NCBI GenBank assembly: GCA_002914845.1
Contig: JXTC01000024.1
Span: forward strand, 1,524,713 to 1,588,712
Direction: 5' to 3'
DNA: 64,000 nt
Source of the DNA: Trema orientale
Lineage: Eukaryota; Streptophyta; Magnoliopsida; Rosales; Cannabaceae
The notes under the pieces were generated by a model. That model saw only the letters and a program-made list of their open reading frames with translations. It was not told where the DNA came from and ran no database searches. Both the position numbers and the translations under genes were made by a program. Of the stretch, positions 24,901 to 36,949 are shown piece after piece. The stretch's first letter is position 1. Each line of letters begins with the position of its first letter.

Positions 24901-27900
24901 TATAATTACCATGGTTGAAAATAAATTGTCTCCAACGTTTTCTCAAATTTGTATAAGAGCAAAATACCTTCAACTTTTCAAGATGAAAAGCCGGGTTGAT
25001 AATCTTTCGACGTTTAGCCCATTTCTCACCATCGTCCAGTATAATACCATCGGATAGATAGTGAATAAAGGGATTTATGGTTGGCTTATAAAAATTATCA
25101 TTACTGTTGAAGATATCTCTCAAATGTTCAGGATTCGTGATAATCAAACTTGGTAGTGTGCCATTCCATATAAAACCGTTCTTACCTGCATCATCATTTA
25201 AAAAAAAAAAGGAAAAGAAAAAAAAACCATTAAAATACATCTTATTTTACTAAATATCCAAAACAAAACAAATATATATTCATATTTATGTACAAAATAT
25301 GGACCTTATATACTTAGCTTATATCATAATTACTACAAAATATTATGTTAATATGGAGATTAAGATGGAATATAAAAAGCATAGCAAACAACTAGACTCA
25401 AATAATACTAACTAGTTTGTCATCCTAGATTCCGCAGAAGATTTGCTTTGTATTATAATAAGATCTGCTTTCATCAGGAGTACGTAGGATCGAAAGAATT
25501 TACAAACTAGAAAAGAGCCAGATGCGTACTTAGTAACTCTCAATTAAGATAATATGAAAAGAAAGAACACAGAATTTCAATTGATTCAGTAAGTTTCTTT
25601 TATTTTTTTTTCTTCTTTTAATATATGGTGAAGTGCATATATTATATATATTATTATGCAACCTTAAAAAGTCTACTTGGGTCTGTTGAATTACTTAGGG
25701 AGTATTAAATACACTTTTTTTTAAAAAAAATTATTTGGATTTATTGTTCGACATACAAGTAGATTTCATAATGATTTGTTATATTATTAAAATGTGAAAT
25801 TGGATAATAAAATTAATTTATATGTCAAAAAATGAGATTAAGAGAACAAAAAATAGAGTGCACTACTCTTCCCTAAAAAGAGTTAATTTATGGTGAATGA
25901 GTGATATCACTTCTGTCATTTAACGAGTCCGTGGATAAAAATTTGGAACAAAATAGTGTATGCTTCTTTTTCTTTTTCTTTTTTTTGCCCTTTTCTGGTG
26001 GAAAAAAATAGCGAAAGCATTGACCTAATTACCTTGAATTCAAAGAAGACAAAACCTTGCTCTTATAATAACTCCTCTTTAAACATAAATGTTACATAAG
26101 TAATAATAGTACTGTATGCACTGAAAATAGTGTATTAGAGAAATAATGATTTTTTTTTTTTTTTTGAGACGAGGGCAATGATAATTTATTCTATTATCTA
26201 CTTGTTATTTTGATTTGAAATTGTCAATATTTGCACACCAATTAGATAGAGGTCCTTTGTCATAATCTTTCTGATCGAGCCAGTAACAGAATAAAATTCA
26301 TGATGTTACAGCCGCAAATACTATAAACAATGTTGATGATCAATTTTAGATCTAATTAATGCAGCACCCTTATGATGAAGCCTGCATTATTACACTTGAC
26401 GAAAGTAGAAAGTTTCAACCAACTTATAAAAATAATTCGGTTGACAATATATTTTGAACTAAACTAATTAAAAAGAAAATAGATATGAGTTTTTAAAATA
26501 TCAATATTTGGCTTAACTCATGGAGAGGAGTTGAACGAAAATAGAATACATTATTTTCACTTTTGTACTATTTTGTAAATACAACGACTATATATTTTAT
26601 AAGCATAATAGTTTAAGTGGTAATCATGCCCTAGTTACAATGTTGAGGTTGTTATAGTTCGAATTTCTTTGTGTTATCAAATATATATATAGGGTACCAA
26701 TCTAGTTGGTATTTTTTTTTTTATCTATACATAGGTATCAATTTGACCAATACAAATTTTTCATGCATATTTTTTTATTATAAAAAATAGGAGAGAGAAA
26801 TAGCATTAATGATGCACGTCTTTTTATGTACCTCATTATATCCGTTGGATCACCATTAGATAATGATCCAACGGCTAAAAAAAAAAACCTACACATAGGT
26901 AAAAAAATAAAATACCTACTGAATTGGCAACTATATTTATATATATATATATGACACCATTCTAGTAAATAATTTTTTTTTTACCTATTTATAAGTTAGA
27001 GTGGCAAATGGGCAGAGCGGACATATGGGCTATAGTGAAATGCGGACCGGCCCGAAAAACAAAATGGGAGCCTAACCCAGCCCATAGGCTCGTCGGGCTC
27101 TTAGGCGAGCCAAGAACGAGCCAGTCCGTACAGGCCTTATTGGGCCTGTTTTCAAAGAAATTTAAAAGAATAAAAATATATATTAATTAAGAATATTAAA
27201 AATAAAAGTTATAAAAATAAATTATATGTTATATAACGTAACTTATGTTGATAAAAATTTTAAAATAAGTATATAAGTTGATATAAAAAAATGTTAAAAA
27301 GAAAAATCTTAAGAAAATCATATAGAATTATAGAGAAAAGAGGAATTTGAGAATATAGAGAGATTAAGAATAAGAGAATAAGAGAGTATTGAGTTGAAAG
27401 TGTGAAAAAAAAAATGAGTAGGGGGGTATTCATAGGTTAGAAGAGTTTTTTTTTTTTTTAAATGAAAAAAAAATAGGCCAGATCGAGATACATAGTCCCA
27501 GGCCCATTCTCCTACGAGCCGAGCCAGTTTGGCCCGTTGGCCCCAACTCTGGTCTGCAGGCCGACCTACTGGCTACTCCTCCAGATTGCGGGTTGACCCG
27601 TTTTGCTACCACTATTTATAAGTATTATTTTGTTCAATTAAAATTTATCACGCACATCTTTTCATGATAAAAGATAAATAGAGGAAATCATTAAATAATT
27701 TATTTTTATTTTTATTATTTTTTTCTAACTACTCAAATTATGGTAATCATTAGATAATAATACAACAATTAAAAACAAATGCATATAGATAGGTTAAAAA
27801 AACGTATATGATCAATATATATATATGATAATTTTTTTTCTAATAAAAATGATTATATAATTTAAAATTATGACATATATACCGTACGTCTTCACGTTTT

Positions 27901-28183
27901 TGTCGAAAGAGAAGCAGAGCTTGGGCACTAAATCGTGAGAAACTTTGAGGGTCATGGATTCGGCCGCTTCATTTTTCATCTTTGATTCTTCTTTGGATAC
28001 TCCAAAAGATATCCTATAAGACATTCCCGAGAGACCTTGCTGTCTCAGCCACTTCTCGAGCTTCTTGGGCCTCAACCAGACACAATCCACCATCTTCCAT
28101 GACACCCAGATTGTCGCTATCACCAAGATAATCACTTCACACCATACTAAAATATTAGGGAAATAATTATGCAGTTCTACCAT
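19448..28183 (-). CDS. CYP72A: Cytochrome P450 CYP72A, copy 2 (heme-motif Arg lost)
   Basis: ER-anchored P450 monooxygenase. Exons on the minus strand: 28183-27883, 25185-24968, 23181-22931, 20963-20570, 19873-19448; GT/AG introns and an open joined frame of 529 aa. The start is the Met of MVELHNYF, aligned with copy 3; an in-frame upstream Met at 28402 is less likely because the TATA-like box lies at 28273. Motifs: hydrophobic anchor, [16 protein letters not shown]-helix AGQDTT (339-344), EVLR (395-398), PERF (450-453) and heme loop [10 protein letters not shown] (470-479, Cys477). The Arg of the FxxGxRxCxG signature, which pairs with a heme propionate in P450s, is Trp475 here: codon TGG at 19615-19613 where copies 1 and 3 have an Arg codon. 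Activity is therefore doubtful. Close paralogue of copy 3 (roughly 88% identical in exon 5, hand estimate). Confidence 0.9.
20233..20385. mobile_element. Short foldback element, family 3, copy b
   Basis: In intron 4 of CYP72A copy 2. The left arm has GGGACCGATCCTGTCCATG and the right arm reversed has GAGACCCATTCCGTCCAGGA, with ATATAGTCTCTTTATC and its inverse at the ends. Same family as 15270-15425. Confidence 0.6.
21294..21420 (+). repeat. tRNA-derived SINE head
   Basis: A pol III box A-like stretch (tgctagcttcaggatatcaa, from 21297) is followed 30-40 bp later by a perfect box B (ggttcgaatcc, 21344-21354). The arrangement is that of a tRNA-derived SINE or tRNA pseudogene; no cloverleaf was established and the 3' limit is uncertain. 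It lies in intron 3 of CYP72A copy 2. Confidence 0.55.
21946..22774. mobile_element. MITE in (TA)n tract, family 2, copy b
   Basis: Left arm GGGTGACGTTTCAATGGAG then a TTTTTGCTCCATGGATGGGTA block; the right arm reversed is GAGTCATATTTCAATGGAG followed by a matching TTTTTGCTCCATTGATGGGTA block. (TA)n on both sides. In intron 3 of copy 2. Same family as 13690-14362. Confidence 0.75.
23524..23670. mobile_element. Short foldback element, family 3, copy c
   Basis: In intron 2 of CYP72A copy 2. The ends GGTATAGTCTTATTCGGAGAC and, reversed, GATATAGTCCCGCTCAGAGAC pair, with ATGATTTAACCAA/ATGATTTAATCAA further in. The arms match the family at 15270 and 20233 more weakly. Confidence 0.5.
26600..26672 (+). 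repeat. tRNA-derived SINE head
   Basis: Box A-like taatagtttaagtggtaatc (26607-26626) and box B-like agttcgaattt (26656-26666) at tRNA spacing. It is followed directly by a (TA)n tract and a MITE. In intron 1 of CYP72A copy 2. Confidence 0.5.
26692..26932. mobile_element. MITE, family 4, copy a
   Basis: Left GGGTACCAATCTAGTTGGTA and right reversed AGTTGCCAATTCAGTAGGTA pair, and ACCTACACATAGGT-type stretches mirror each other further in. Flanked by AT repeats. A second copy at 40794-41035 has a clear 10-bp duplication. Confidence 0.7.
26997..27614. mobile_element. hAT-type MITE with 8-9 bp TSD
   Basis: TIRs TAGAGTGGCAAATGGGC and, reversed, TAGTGGTAGCAAAACGGG. The 9-bp string TTTATAAGT directly precedes (26988-26996) and follows (27615-27623) the element; 8 bp is the norm for hAT, so one base is probably chance. 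GC-rich ends, AT-rich centre. In intron 1 of CYP72A copy 2, related in style to 6668-7309 and 48841-49553. Confidence 0.8.
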
Positions 28184-28272
28184 TTTAGTCTGCTGACCAA
28201 AGAATGATTTTTTTTTTTTTTTAGTAGGGAAGTCAAGAGAGAGAGTACTGTGTTCACTAGGAATATATGTTA

Positions 28273-28282
28273 CATTTATATA
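28273..28282 (-). promoter_or_regulatory. TATA-like box of CYP72A copy 2
   Basis: Reads TATATAAATG on the minus strand, about 90 bp before the start codon. The surrounding sequence, including atgttacatttata, is conserved upstream of copy 3, which supports a shared core promoter. Confidence 0.5.
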
Positions 28283-28596
28283 CAATTCTTTTTTTTTTAA
28301 AAAAAAAAAAGAAGAAACAAGAAGATTCTCGTGGTATTGCAAATAAAGAAGATTATTAAAGAGAAAACTGAATGAAAAAAGAAATAAATTTTCTAAACTC
28401 AATTGCCAGGTGCAATTAAAGCCATATTTGGAGACGGGTATTTAGGAGAATGAGGGGACCTACTTCGGCGTTAAAATCTATGATGTCTCTCGTCTAAAAT
28501 CTAACGCTACAAACTACAAAGACTTTGTGAAAGAAAAAAATTTGTGATTAAAAGAATATTATTATCATTATACCATGATAAAAGATTTGGCTTTAG

Positions 28597-28724
28597 AAGT
28601 TTTAGTCACACAAAGTCAGATTTTTCATGACTAAATGTATTTTGAGCCACGACTAGTTAAAAGTTTTAGTCACACGAAATGAGATTTTTCATGACTAAAT
28701 GTATTTTGAGCCATGACTAATTTT
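28597..28724. repeat. 64-bp tandem duplication
   Basis: Two units starting AAGTTTTAGTCACACRAA at 28597 and 28661, 64 bp apart with few mismatches. Further copies of tgactaaa lie on both sides, suggesting the edge of an unresolved transposon into which the following LTR inserted. Confidence 0.8.
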
Positions 28725-28756
28725 ATTACTACGTGAAAAAAAATTGTGACTAAAAG

Positions 28757-30891
28757 TGTAAAACCCTTGAAAAATTGTAAGGGTATTGTGGTCTTTTAAA
28801 CCAATATTTCAAAAAATAAATAAATTAATTAATTAATTAAAATTCGAATTTGGGCTAAAGTGTGAAAATTCTCAAAAGAGGGACTAAATTGAAATAAAAT
28901 TTAAAAAATAGAGATTTAAGTGCAATTTATAAAAATTTGCACAACCATTTAGTGTCACCCACGTATCACCCTCTCTTTCTCGCTTCTTTCTTTTCCCTCA
29001 TCTCTCCCTCTCTCTTGACCAATCTCTCTCTCTCTCTCTCTTTCTTTCTCTCTCAAATCCAGCAAAAATGCCAAAATTGCGGCCGAGCTCCGACAAAGCC
29101 TTTCCCACCATCGTTGAGCCCCACCACTGGCCGAAGTCGAACGCCCAGGTCCAGACGAATCTTGCGCTGCCATCCCCGCAAATGTTTGCATCAATGCCGG
29201 TGACGGAAAGACGCCGCGAATTCAAAAGCTTGTCGATGCCGATTCCGGCAATGTTCAGCCGCAAAATTGGTCTTGTCCGACTCGTCTCCTCACGGGCAAT
29301 CTCCTGGTAGATGTCTTGTAGCTCAATTTTGCTCTGTTTGATTTCAATTTCGTTGGACAATTTTATATATATTTAGTTTCAAAGTTGACTTTTCGATCGG
29401 ACTATTAGATTATAAAACTAATATTATTTTTTGGAATCTACGTAAAAAAAATAGAGAAAAATGAGATATATATTGACTATGTTTCAAAGCGGGCATGAAA
29501 AATGAAATTGGACGGCACAGATTTATCTCGTTTTGCGTGCCGTGGGCCTTGATTCGGTCCGAGTCTAAATTGGACTTATTATATATCTAACTTAGCTATT
29601 TTGGGTGCTATGAATTTAATAGTGAAGTCCGTTTCATGATCTGAAGCTTTGTTTGAAAGTCGAATTTTCAAACCAAGCGGTCGAAGGCTCGAAAACGACT
29701 CCCGACCCTCAGAATAATCGCCAAACGACGTCAAATATTCTCCATAGTACCGTAACGCTATCTAGTTACTCGATTGAGGTAGGGATTCAGTTATTTGATT
29801 TTAAAATTAGTTTTAATTTACATATTTTTAAGAAATATAGAATTTCGTAAACTAATTTATAAAAATTGTGTTGTATTTGTTTTTAACCTGATTTGAAATA
29901 TAAACTGCATAGAGGATACATCATATTGGTTGATATGTCATATATACTGTTTTGAACTGTTTTCTGCAAGAAATTGGATTTTTGGATTTTGATAAAAAAT
30001 GGCTATTGTGCTACAGAAATTTTTAGAAAATCCGAAATAATTTGAGAACTCAGTTTTGAGGATTAAATGTTATTAAAGAATAATGCACAGTTATTTTATG
30101 ATTTTGTGGATATGGTGTATATCACTATTCTGTCATTCATATAGCGTTTATATGTATTCACATACTTATGCGGCCGTCGGACTTACAGTACCTCACGTTG
30201 GATGCTCGGACTTACGGTAACCCATTAGGATACCTCGGACATCATATTTGTATACATAGTTATATGTTGGCTTGAATAGATATGTACTGGTTTTGATAGA
30301 GAATTTACAACGGTTTGGAACGTTTGAATCCTTGGACTGTGATTGCCACTTTGATTTTGTGAATTGTTTTGAATGGACTACTAACCATACAAGACTTTCA
30401 ACGTGAGTATATTTCTTATATATAAAATTCTATAATTGATTCTCTACTGGGCATTAGCTCACCCCCTTTCTTCCCCTTAGGTGGCACTCAGTTTGATTTG
30501 GACTGGGAGATCTAAGTCGAGGTATTGCAGGCTTACTAGTTTGTTTATAATTTGGTAAATTCCTACGAGACTTGTGAATTATAGACTTAAGTAAGAATTT
30601 ATATTTAATTATAATTGATTAAGCTTATTTGTGGGATTTGGACATGATTTATATAACCTATATCTATATTTGGGTGTGAGATGATTGTTCGATGCATGAC
30701 TATTGAACACATGTTTTAATAATAGTCTATGTTTAATGAGTAACACATAACTGTGGGATTTTATTTCGATTAAACATTTTATCGAGGCAAGTTTGAAAAA
30801 TTAAAGTTCTCGAGCGCTTTTGAATTATTTTCCGTATTTCTATTTTATAAAATATCTATTCTGCCATTGACCCTGGACTCGGGTCGCACCA
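28757..30891 (+). mobile_element. Probable solo LTR (about 2.1 kb)
   Basis: Begins TGTAAAACCCTTG and ends GGGTCGCACCA (TG...CA). The flanking pentamers are AAAAG (28752-28756) and GAAAG (30892-30896), a 4/5 match. It has a (CT)n tract near 29024-29052 followed by GC-richer sequence, and no gag, pol, PBS or PPT, so a solo LTR is the best reading. Open frames at 28937-29360 on both strands are by-products of the CT/GA tract. Part of it (about 29510-29620) resembles the inverted block at 31800-33898. Confidence 0.6.
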
Positions 30892-30896
30892 GAAAG

Positions 30897-31799
30897 TATA
30901 TTAGTGATAATTTATGACTAAATATCATCTTGTATTAAAAAGAAATTGATATAACTAAAATGTTGTCACTAAGTAGTATTTTATTTTTAATTTTTAATGC
31001 TGGCGTGAAAATCAGGTAAAATCTAATAAGGCCTTAAAATTTATGAAAACACGTGACACTTTTACACACTTTTTCCATATAATACTGTAAAACTTATCTT
31101 TTATGCTTTATTCATTTGTAGCCGATTTAATAATTATAAACCTTTATATGCACACACGTAGGAGGGAAAATTCTTAGAAAAAGCTATGCAAACATTTCCC
31201 TAGATGTAAATTTGGTGCAATTTGACTGGGGATAATCATTCCCTAAGCCACATGAAAATGGTTGTAACTAATGTAGCACATATTGGATTGATTCCCATGC
31301 AAGAAAATCCCGATTATACTTCATTTCTTCCTCTATTTCTCATTAAAATTTAAGATTTCATGGGGAAAAAAAAAAAAGAAAACAGGAATAATGTGTCACG
31401 AATAGAAATCCAAAGTCGTGATTTTTAGTAATTTTAAAAAAATATATGATAAAATATTAATTTTACGAAATTCAGGAGAAATCAAGTATTAGATAATTTC
31501 GTTTTGATTCTCAAATCATTATAAATTCTGTAAATATTAAAACTCTTATTAGTTTTAATTACTATAGAAAAGTACCCACTAAAATTGAAAAAAATTTCCA
31601 GCAATCTCATTTGGAAACTTGTTGAAAATCATAAATTATGATAATTTGAGTTCAATTGAAAATTTTAGCCCAATGTCCAAAATATGTTACATAAAATCAC
31701 TTATAGTTTCAAGTACTTAAGTTAACAACAAAATCACCCTCATACATCCACTTAGTAAATTTATTAATCTTGACTAAATAATTGGACAAAGAAAGGAAG
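30897..31799. other. Intergenic; continuation of the duplicated upstream region
   Basis: No gene. About 31060-31160 (ctttttccatataatac, gtagccgatttaataattataaac, cacacgta) matches 45330-45435 upstream of CYP72A copy 3, so the intervening 28500-31000 block entered or expanded after the duplication. The rest is AT-rich and unrecognised. Confidence 0.55.
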
Positions 31800-33898
31800 T
31801 TAACAGAGTATAGACACCTACCAGAGAATAGGAGTAGGAGTGTAAGTACAAGATATGCAGCTTTTCTAACCACTAGGATGACTACCTCAAATAGATAAAT
31901 ATCTGAAAGTGAGAGAAGTAAGAGGGATAAGCATTCACATACTCAGTAGAATTTCAACTATGTTTTTGAATGGATGCAATTTTACTAAACCTGCATAGTT
32001 AATATCTTTTCAAAAATCCATTTATTAACTAAGTTTATAAAATAATTGATATCCAGAATAATCACATATTCAAAACCAAAACCAGAACCATAAGATTTAT
32101 ATCATAAGTCAATCTGTCCCATGAGCTCACATCCTCTTATCACGAACTAGAGTAACTCGTATTACGTGTACTAAGTACTTTCTACCGGATATCTATCTCA
32201 GAAAATTGGAGGGACACCCATGTATCTATGCCTATCAAATCGGGAGAACAACTGAATGCCTACACCTACCGGGTGGGGGTAATCAGAAGACCCGCACGGG
32301 TGGGGGTAGTGGCCGCTTTCTAAACACTATGATACCTAAGATATATCTCATGTATGATCTTATAATATGTACAACATGTAACATAATATGTAATAACTAT
32401 GCAAAACATAACCAAATAATGCTTTAAAACTCCACTTGATATTATTCTTGAATTTACTATACCATGGGCAGCAAATCTGCTGAATCACTCTATAATCACG
32501 ATTTTACAAATATGTATAGAAGTCACACAGTCCAATTCTAGAATAATCTAAGATTTTTCAACAGTTTATCAAAATATCATTTTATTCACGATTTTTCACA
32601 AAATAGTCGTAATGCAAAATTTAAATTAAAACATGTATAAAATCAGGTAATTGAATCCCTACTTCGAGATGATAGCTCTACCAAGCAAACAATGCTTGAA
32701 AAATCCCTCGTTGGTTGCTTGGGTGCTTGGACGATCGTTTCGGGATTTCCGTAAACATCCTTTAAAGCGACTTTCCCATCTAGACCTCAAATTGAGAATC
32801 GGAGGTCACCACTGAATTCTTAGTGCCTAAAATAGTTAGGTTAGATATATAATTTGTTAAATTTGGATCCTAGACTGAGACTAGGCCCGTGGCACGCAAA
32901 ATGACACTCTTCATGAGCATTAGAATTCGTGCCACTTTGAAACATATCGATGTTTTATATCAAAACTCGTTTCTCGACCTCACTAAATCCAAATTTGAAG
33001 TCAGAATTCGGTTTCAAAATCCTGAACCTTAAACGTACTTTAAATCCGATAATTACAAAAAAGTCTCTTTTTTGAATTAATTAGAAAAACATCAACTTCT
33101 TCCAAAGTATTTAGTAAAATATCATCTTTGCTGAATATTTACAAAATACCACTTTTTTGAAAATATTTCAGAAAATATTGTTTTCGAAAATATTTAAAAA
33201 AATATCAATTTTGCTGATTATTTGTAAAAATATCATTTTTGCATAAATATTTCATAAAAGAACACTTTTATAAGCTCAGCCCAAGGCCAATCTGAATAGT
33301 ACAGACTTCAATCCAATACTATTCATGTATGCAAAAATATCACTTTTGAACCCCTAATTAGGAAAATATCACATTTTTCAATTTAAGTTTTCTCTTAAAT
33401 TGGGCATCATTTCAACACAATACTACCATATTTATTCATGATTTAATCTCCTCTTTCATCTCATATAAAGTTTACGGCTATAAAAATAACTTTACAAAAA
33501 TAATTGTGTAAATGCCATAAATTAATTTGTAAAACAACAAAAAACTCAAAAATCAGTTTACCAGAACTTATTTGTTGGAAACCAGTGGCTGAGGAGGGTC
33601 GACGCCGGTTGAAGGAGGCTTGGGCTTACCATATATGGTGGTGATTGGTGGTGGCTGGTTTTTGGTTGAAGTTTAAGATGAAGAAGAAGAAGAAGAAGAA
33701 GCAAGAAGGAGAAAAAGGGAAAAAGAAAAAGAAAAAGAAAGAGAGAAATAGAGGGAAGTTGTTCGGTGAGGGAGAGAAAGAAAAATGTGTACTATTTAAA
33801 AACAAAAGTGGGTCCCACCACTTTATAAAATATTACATTTTATTTATTTATTTATTAAAAAATTACTATTATACCTGTGTAAAAATCAGATTTTTACA
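31800..33898 (-). mobile_element. Inverted LTR-like block
   Basis: Read on the minus strand it starts TGTAAAAATCTG at 33898 and passes through a CT-rich tract. Near 32880-32920 it contains TTTTGCGTGCCACGGGCC, matching TTTTGCGTGCCGTGGGCC at about 29532-29549 in the solo LTR. So it is a diverged relative in the opposite orientation. The far end is not resolved. At 33060-33380 it holds degenerate AAAATATCACTTTT repeats. It abuts the broken CYP72A copy. Confidence 0.5.
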
Positions 33899-33905
33899 TA
33901 ATGGG

Positions 33906-34490
33906 TTCAATAATTCGAAGAAGAGTTGAAACTGGAGGTACAACATAAGAATCTCATATAAAATCGTAGTGACCTGTGAAATAAGAGTTGGATCAAATAC
34001 TAAAGTCATATATAGCCTGATATTGTACATGCATATATATAGTGGAGCAAAATGCAGTTATAAGAAAAGAAAGGACGGTTTAAATTTTCAAACAATTGAA
34101 TGTAAAAGAGAAACTGAAATAGAAATATCCTTGTTTTAAAGCTAGTTAGCCAAGGATATATAAGTGATTCTATCATTACTAAAACCTTATAATAATTTGT
34201 TTCTCCCATCACATAATGAAAATGTAGGGAAATCTAACATAATTGGATTTTATTATACTATCAATCATTTCTAACAGAATACAACCTTTTTCTTTTTTCT
34301 TTTTATTAAAAAAGCATTGCATTCTATGTAGTTGAAATTCATAGAATGTAATTTATTTATTTGTTTATTCTCATAAATTCTAGTGCCTTGTATATATGTA
34401 CATGTATATTACTTATAATTTTGAGGTGACTAATTAGTTCATCAAAATCTTGTTTCTTGGTACCAAAGACTTACAAAACCTCTTCAATTG
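33906..34490 (-). pseudogene. Fourth CYP72A copy, truncated remnant
   Basis: The + strand from about 33906 (ttcgaagaagagttgaaactgg, then cctgtgaaat) matches the start of exon 5 of CYP72A copy 3, including its splice acceptor. It continues through intron 4 (caattgaatgtaaaa, gaaatatccttgtt, ctcccatcacataatgaaaatgt) and into the end of exon 4 (ttttgaggtga, ttcttggtaccaaagactta) at about 34415-34490. Exons 1-3, most of exon 4 and the heme-binding part of exon 5 are absent. The break in exon 5 coincides with the end of the inverted LTR-like block at 33898. Nearest to copy 3 by eye. Non-functional. Confidence 0.85.
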
Positions 34491-34545
34491 ACAATGAGTA
34501 CTTACAATTCGATATATAATTATTTATCAAAACATATTATATATA

Positions 34546-34651
34546 GGGTCTCAATTCAATAGATATTTTTTTTTGGTCTAACTACTGAAATCATTATAGC
34601 TGTTAGATAATATTTGATCTAATGGCTAGAAAAAATAATACCAATTGGCAC
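34546..34651. mobile_element. Short MITE, family 4, diverged copy
   Basis: Left GGGTCTCAATTCAATAGATA and a right end ACCAATTGGCAC, with the shared core pair GCTGTTAGATAAT and ATCTAATGGCTAGAAAAAA. It is about half the length of the copies at 26692 and 40794, so probably an internally deleted relative. Confidence 0.45.
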
Positions 34652-36426
34652 ACATTTAATGTAAATATAAACATATTTTATGATTTTAAGATATTAATAT
34701 TTACCAAAAATAAATTGAAACTACATAACATATCAATACATGTGCATAATAAAGTCTTAAAAATACAATAATATTTTTAAATAGGTATTACATAGGTCAT
34801 GAACGGTTTGATCTGAACCCGATTCATTTAATAAACGGATTCGTAGGTTCAACCCGATTTTGACCCGAACTAGTTTAAGGCAAACCCGAACCCGCTAACT
34901 TCGTGCGGGTTTCGAATTGTGTTGTCGTGTCGTGTCACAAATTGACAGCATAATATATATTATGAGATGTATACAGATTTTTAGATATAATTTTTATTCA
35001 TGAAATATATACCACGGTATACATTTCATACATAATGTACTTGTATATATTTCTCCAAAAATAGGTATGAATAAATTAAAACTAAAGAAGGGTATTTATG
35101 TAAATATGCTTGAAAAAAAACATGTATCATATTTGTACTTTTCCCTTATTGTAAAGCAGTAAGTCGAAATAAATATTATTTTTTCTTTTTTTTTAAATAA
35201 ATAGTGAGGGTGTTGTGATTGGAGTTCTGATTGAGAATATTTATAATGCCCTAGTCAAAAAGATTTGATAAATTTAAGTGAGAGAAATGTACTTTTTTTT
35301 AGTCCTTATTCACTCTATTATTAATCTTTGAATTATATGAAAAGTCTCATTTTAGTCCATAAACTTTCATTTTCTTATACTAATACTCTTTAAACTATTA
35401 AAAGTTCCTTTTTGTCAGTCTTTTTTGCTATACAATATGTTTAGACTTTATAAGAGGTGCAAATAAGACACACTTACCATTCTATAAATATATTTCATCA
35501 AAATATCACTCTAAATAATAAAAATATGTACCATTTAGTGGTGATTTCTATTAATGGAAGTAAAGTCCATTTTTTTATAGTTCCATGAATTTATAAACGT
35601 TAAAAAAGTTTAGAAACCTCTTTACTAGCAAATGGATATTAATTTATAGAAAAGTCACTAAAATTTTAGGATAAATTCTGCAATTTTGCGGGTCCTACAT
35701 GCTACCAAGAATGCAGATGTGGAATCCTAACAATTTTTGCAAGAATATTTACAACTCCACATGCTGCTGTTATGATTTACAAATACCTGAAAATTGCAGA
35801 TTCTAAAGCTTTACACTGTTATTTATTTTATACCATCTCTCTCTGGTTCTAACTTGAATTTAATGATCTATATACTACTAAAAACCTTAGCAAAATAGCC
35901 TTTCTAAATATAATAAATATAACCTAGTCAAACTACTAAAAGTTACATTTGCAATCATTTCTGTGTTTTCTATCTTTGATTAAAACCTAGATGTTTATAT
36001 TCTTTTAACCCAATCAAATAACTCAAAAATAGTCTTGTTTGAGTCCTAATATCAATATATTTCATACTCATCAACCTCATCCAGAAAAATTTCATGCAAT
36101 TTTAATGAGAAAATTAAAACTCTAAGCCAAACATGCAACTTCAATCCCAAAACCCAACTAAACACGAAACTTAATTGGTAAAAAAGTGCATTACTTTAAG
36201 AGTGAATTTCAAAAATCTATGATAATAATCTTTTTTTTCTTCTTCTCCAACACACAGTCGTCCCTCTACTTTTTTCCATAAAACATGTGTAAAACTGAAT
36301 GCAATATTAGACTTTTAGGATTTTTTTAAAGATCTCCAATAGAATTACCAAATTATCCTTAAAATACTAAACAATAGGCCTTTTTGAGTTCACCCTGTCT
36401 TTGGATATATATATATATACATATTC
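34652..36426. other. Intergenic, no gene recognised
   Basis: AT-rich. A stretch at about 34800-34950 (aacccgattcatttaataaacgg, acccgaacccgc, gtgttgtcgtgtcgtgtcac) looks like an old GC-richer transposon end but its limits are unclear. Nothing else resolved. Confidence 0.45.
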
Positions 36427-36627
36427 TTAATGCTAGATGTACCAAAATTTGTACCAAATTTTCAATACCAATACATGTGTTACGTGAATTGTCATCATTT
36501 AATTGAAGAATATGATCAATTTATTTGTGGTAAATTTTAATGCACTAATTAAATAGTGACAATTCATATACCACGTATGTTGGTATTAAAAATTTAACAC
36601 AAATTTTGGGATACATAACATCATCCT
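36427..36627. mobile_element. MITE next to (TA)n tracts
   Basis: Left GATGTACCAAAATTTGTACC and right reversed GATGTTATGTATCCCAAAAT lie in opposite orientation about 200 bp apart. Further in, ATTTTCAATACCA and the inverse ATTTTTAATACCA pair, and ACGTGAATTG with ATATGAATTG. AT repeats on both sides. Located 3' of the hyccin gene. Confidence 0.55.
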
Positions 36628-36949
36628 ATATATATATATACATCTTTTCGCACGGATGATTTTGCTAAAATGATAAATTTTAAAATTTAAAAATAAAAGT
36701 AAGAAAAATACACCACCATGCCTTGTCTTTTAGGAGTCATTGCTCATATTTAATCAAGCAATTAATGCTATAGCAATTAATGCTATATACATCACCACCA
36801 CTACGAATACCTGACAAAAAAGTATTATATAACTAATAGTACATATATATAGGTATTTTTTTATCAATCCATAGATATATATAGTATTGTCATACATATG
36901 AATGATTATTGCATTATTATGTAATAAATATCGATTTTCTCTCGCGAAC

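Larger units (their letters stand above)
16455..31190. repeat. Segmental duplication unit containing CYP72A copy 2
   Basis: The 3' flank, gene and 5' flank of copy 2 match those of copy 3 in order (matching unit about 38365-45455). Anchors: ggctgtgtttggagaatg at 16473 and 38384; the acacatgaccaagggtaaagctacattctaaaag block at about 17450 and 38666; all five exons; the promoter; and a block near 31060-31160 that matches 45330-45435. Unit 2 is longer because of later insertions. Ends are approximate. Confidence 0.75.

Noticed and set aside
27008..27612. Short GC-rich open frames
   Set aside because: Both lie in the ends of the hAT MITE at 26997-27614 and are not coding.
28937..29360. Open frames on both strands around the (CT)n tract
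   Set aside because: Ser/Leu or Arg/Glu low-complexity translations of the microsatellite and adjacent GC-rich LTR sequence; no domain.
28500..31010. A CACTA element surrounding the solo LTR
   Set aside because: ctacaaactac on the left and aagtagta on the right recall CACTA ends, but neither terminus is exact and the flanking triplets do not match.
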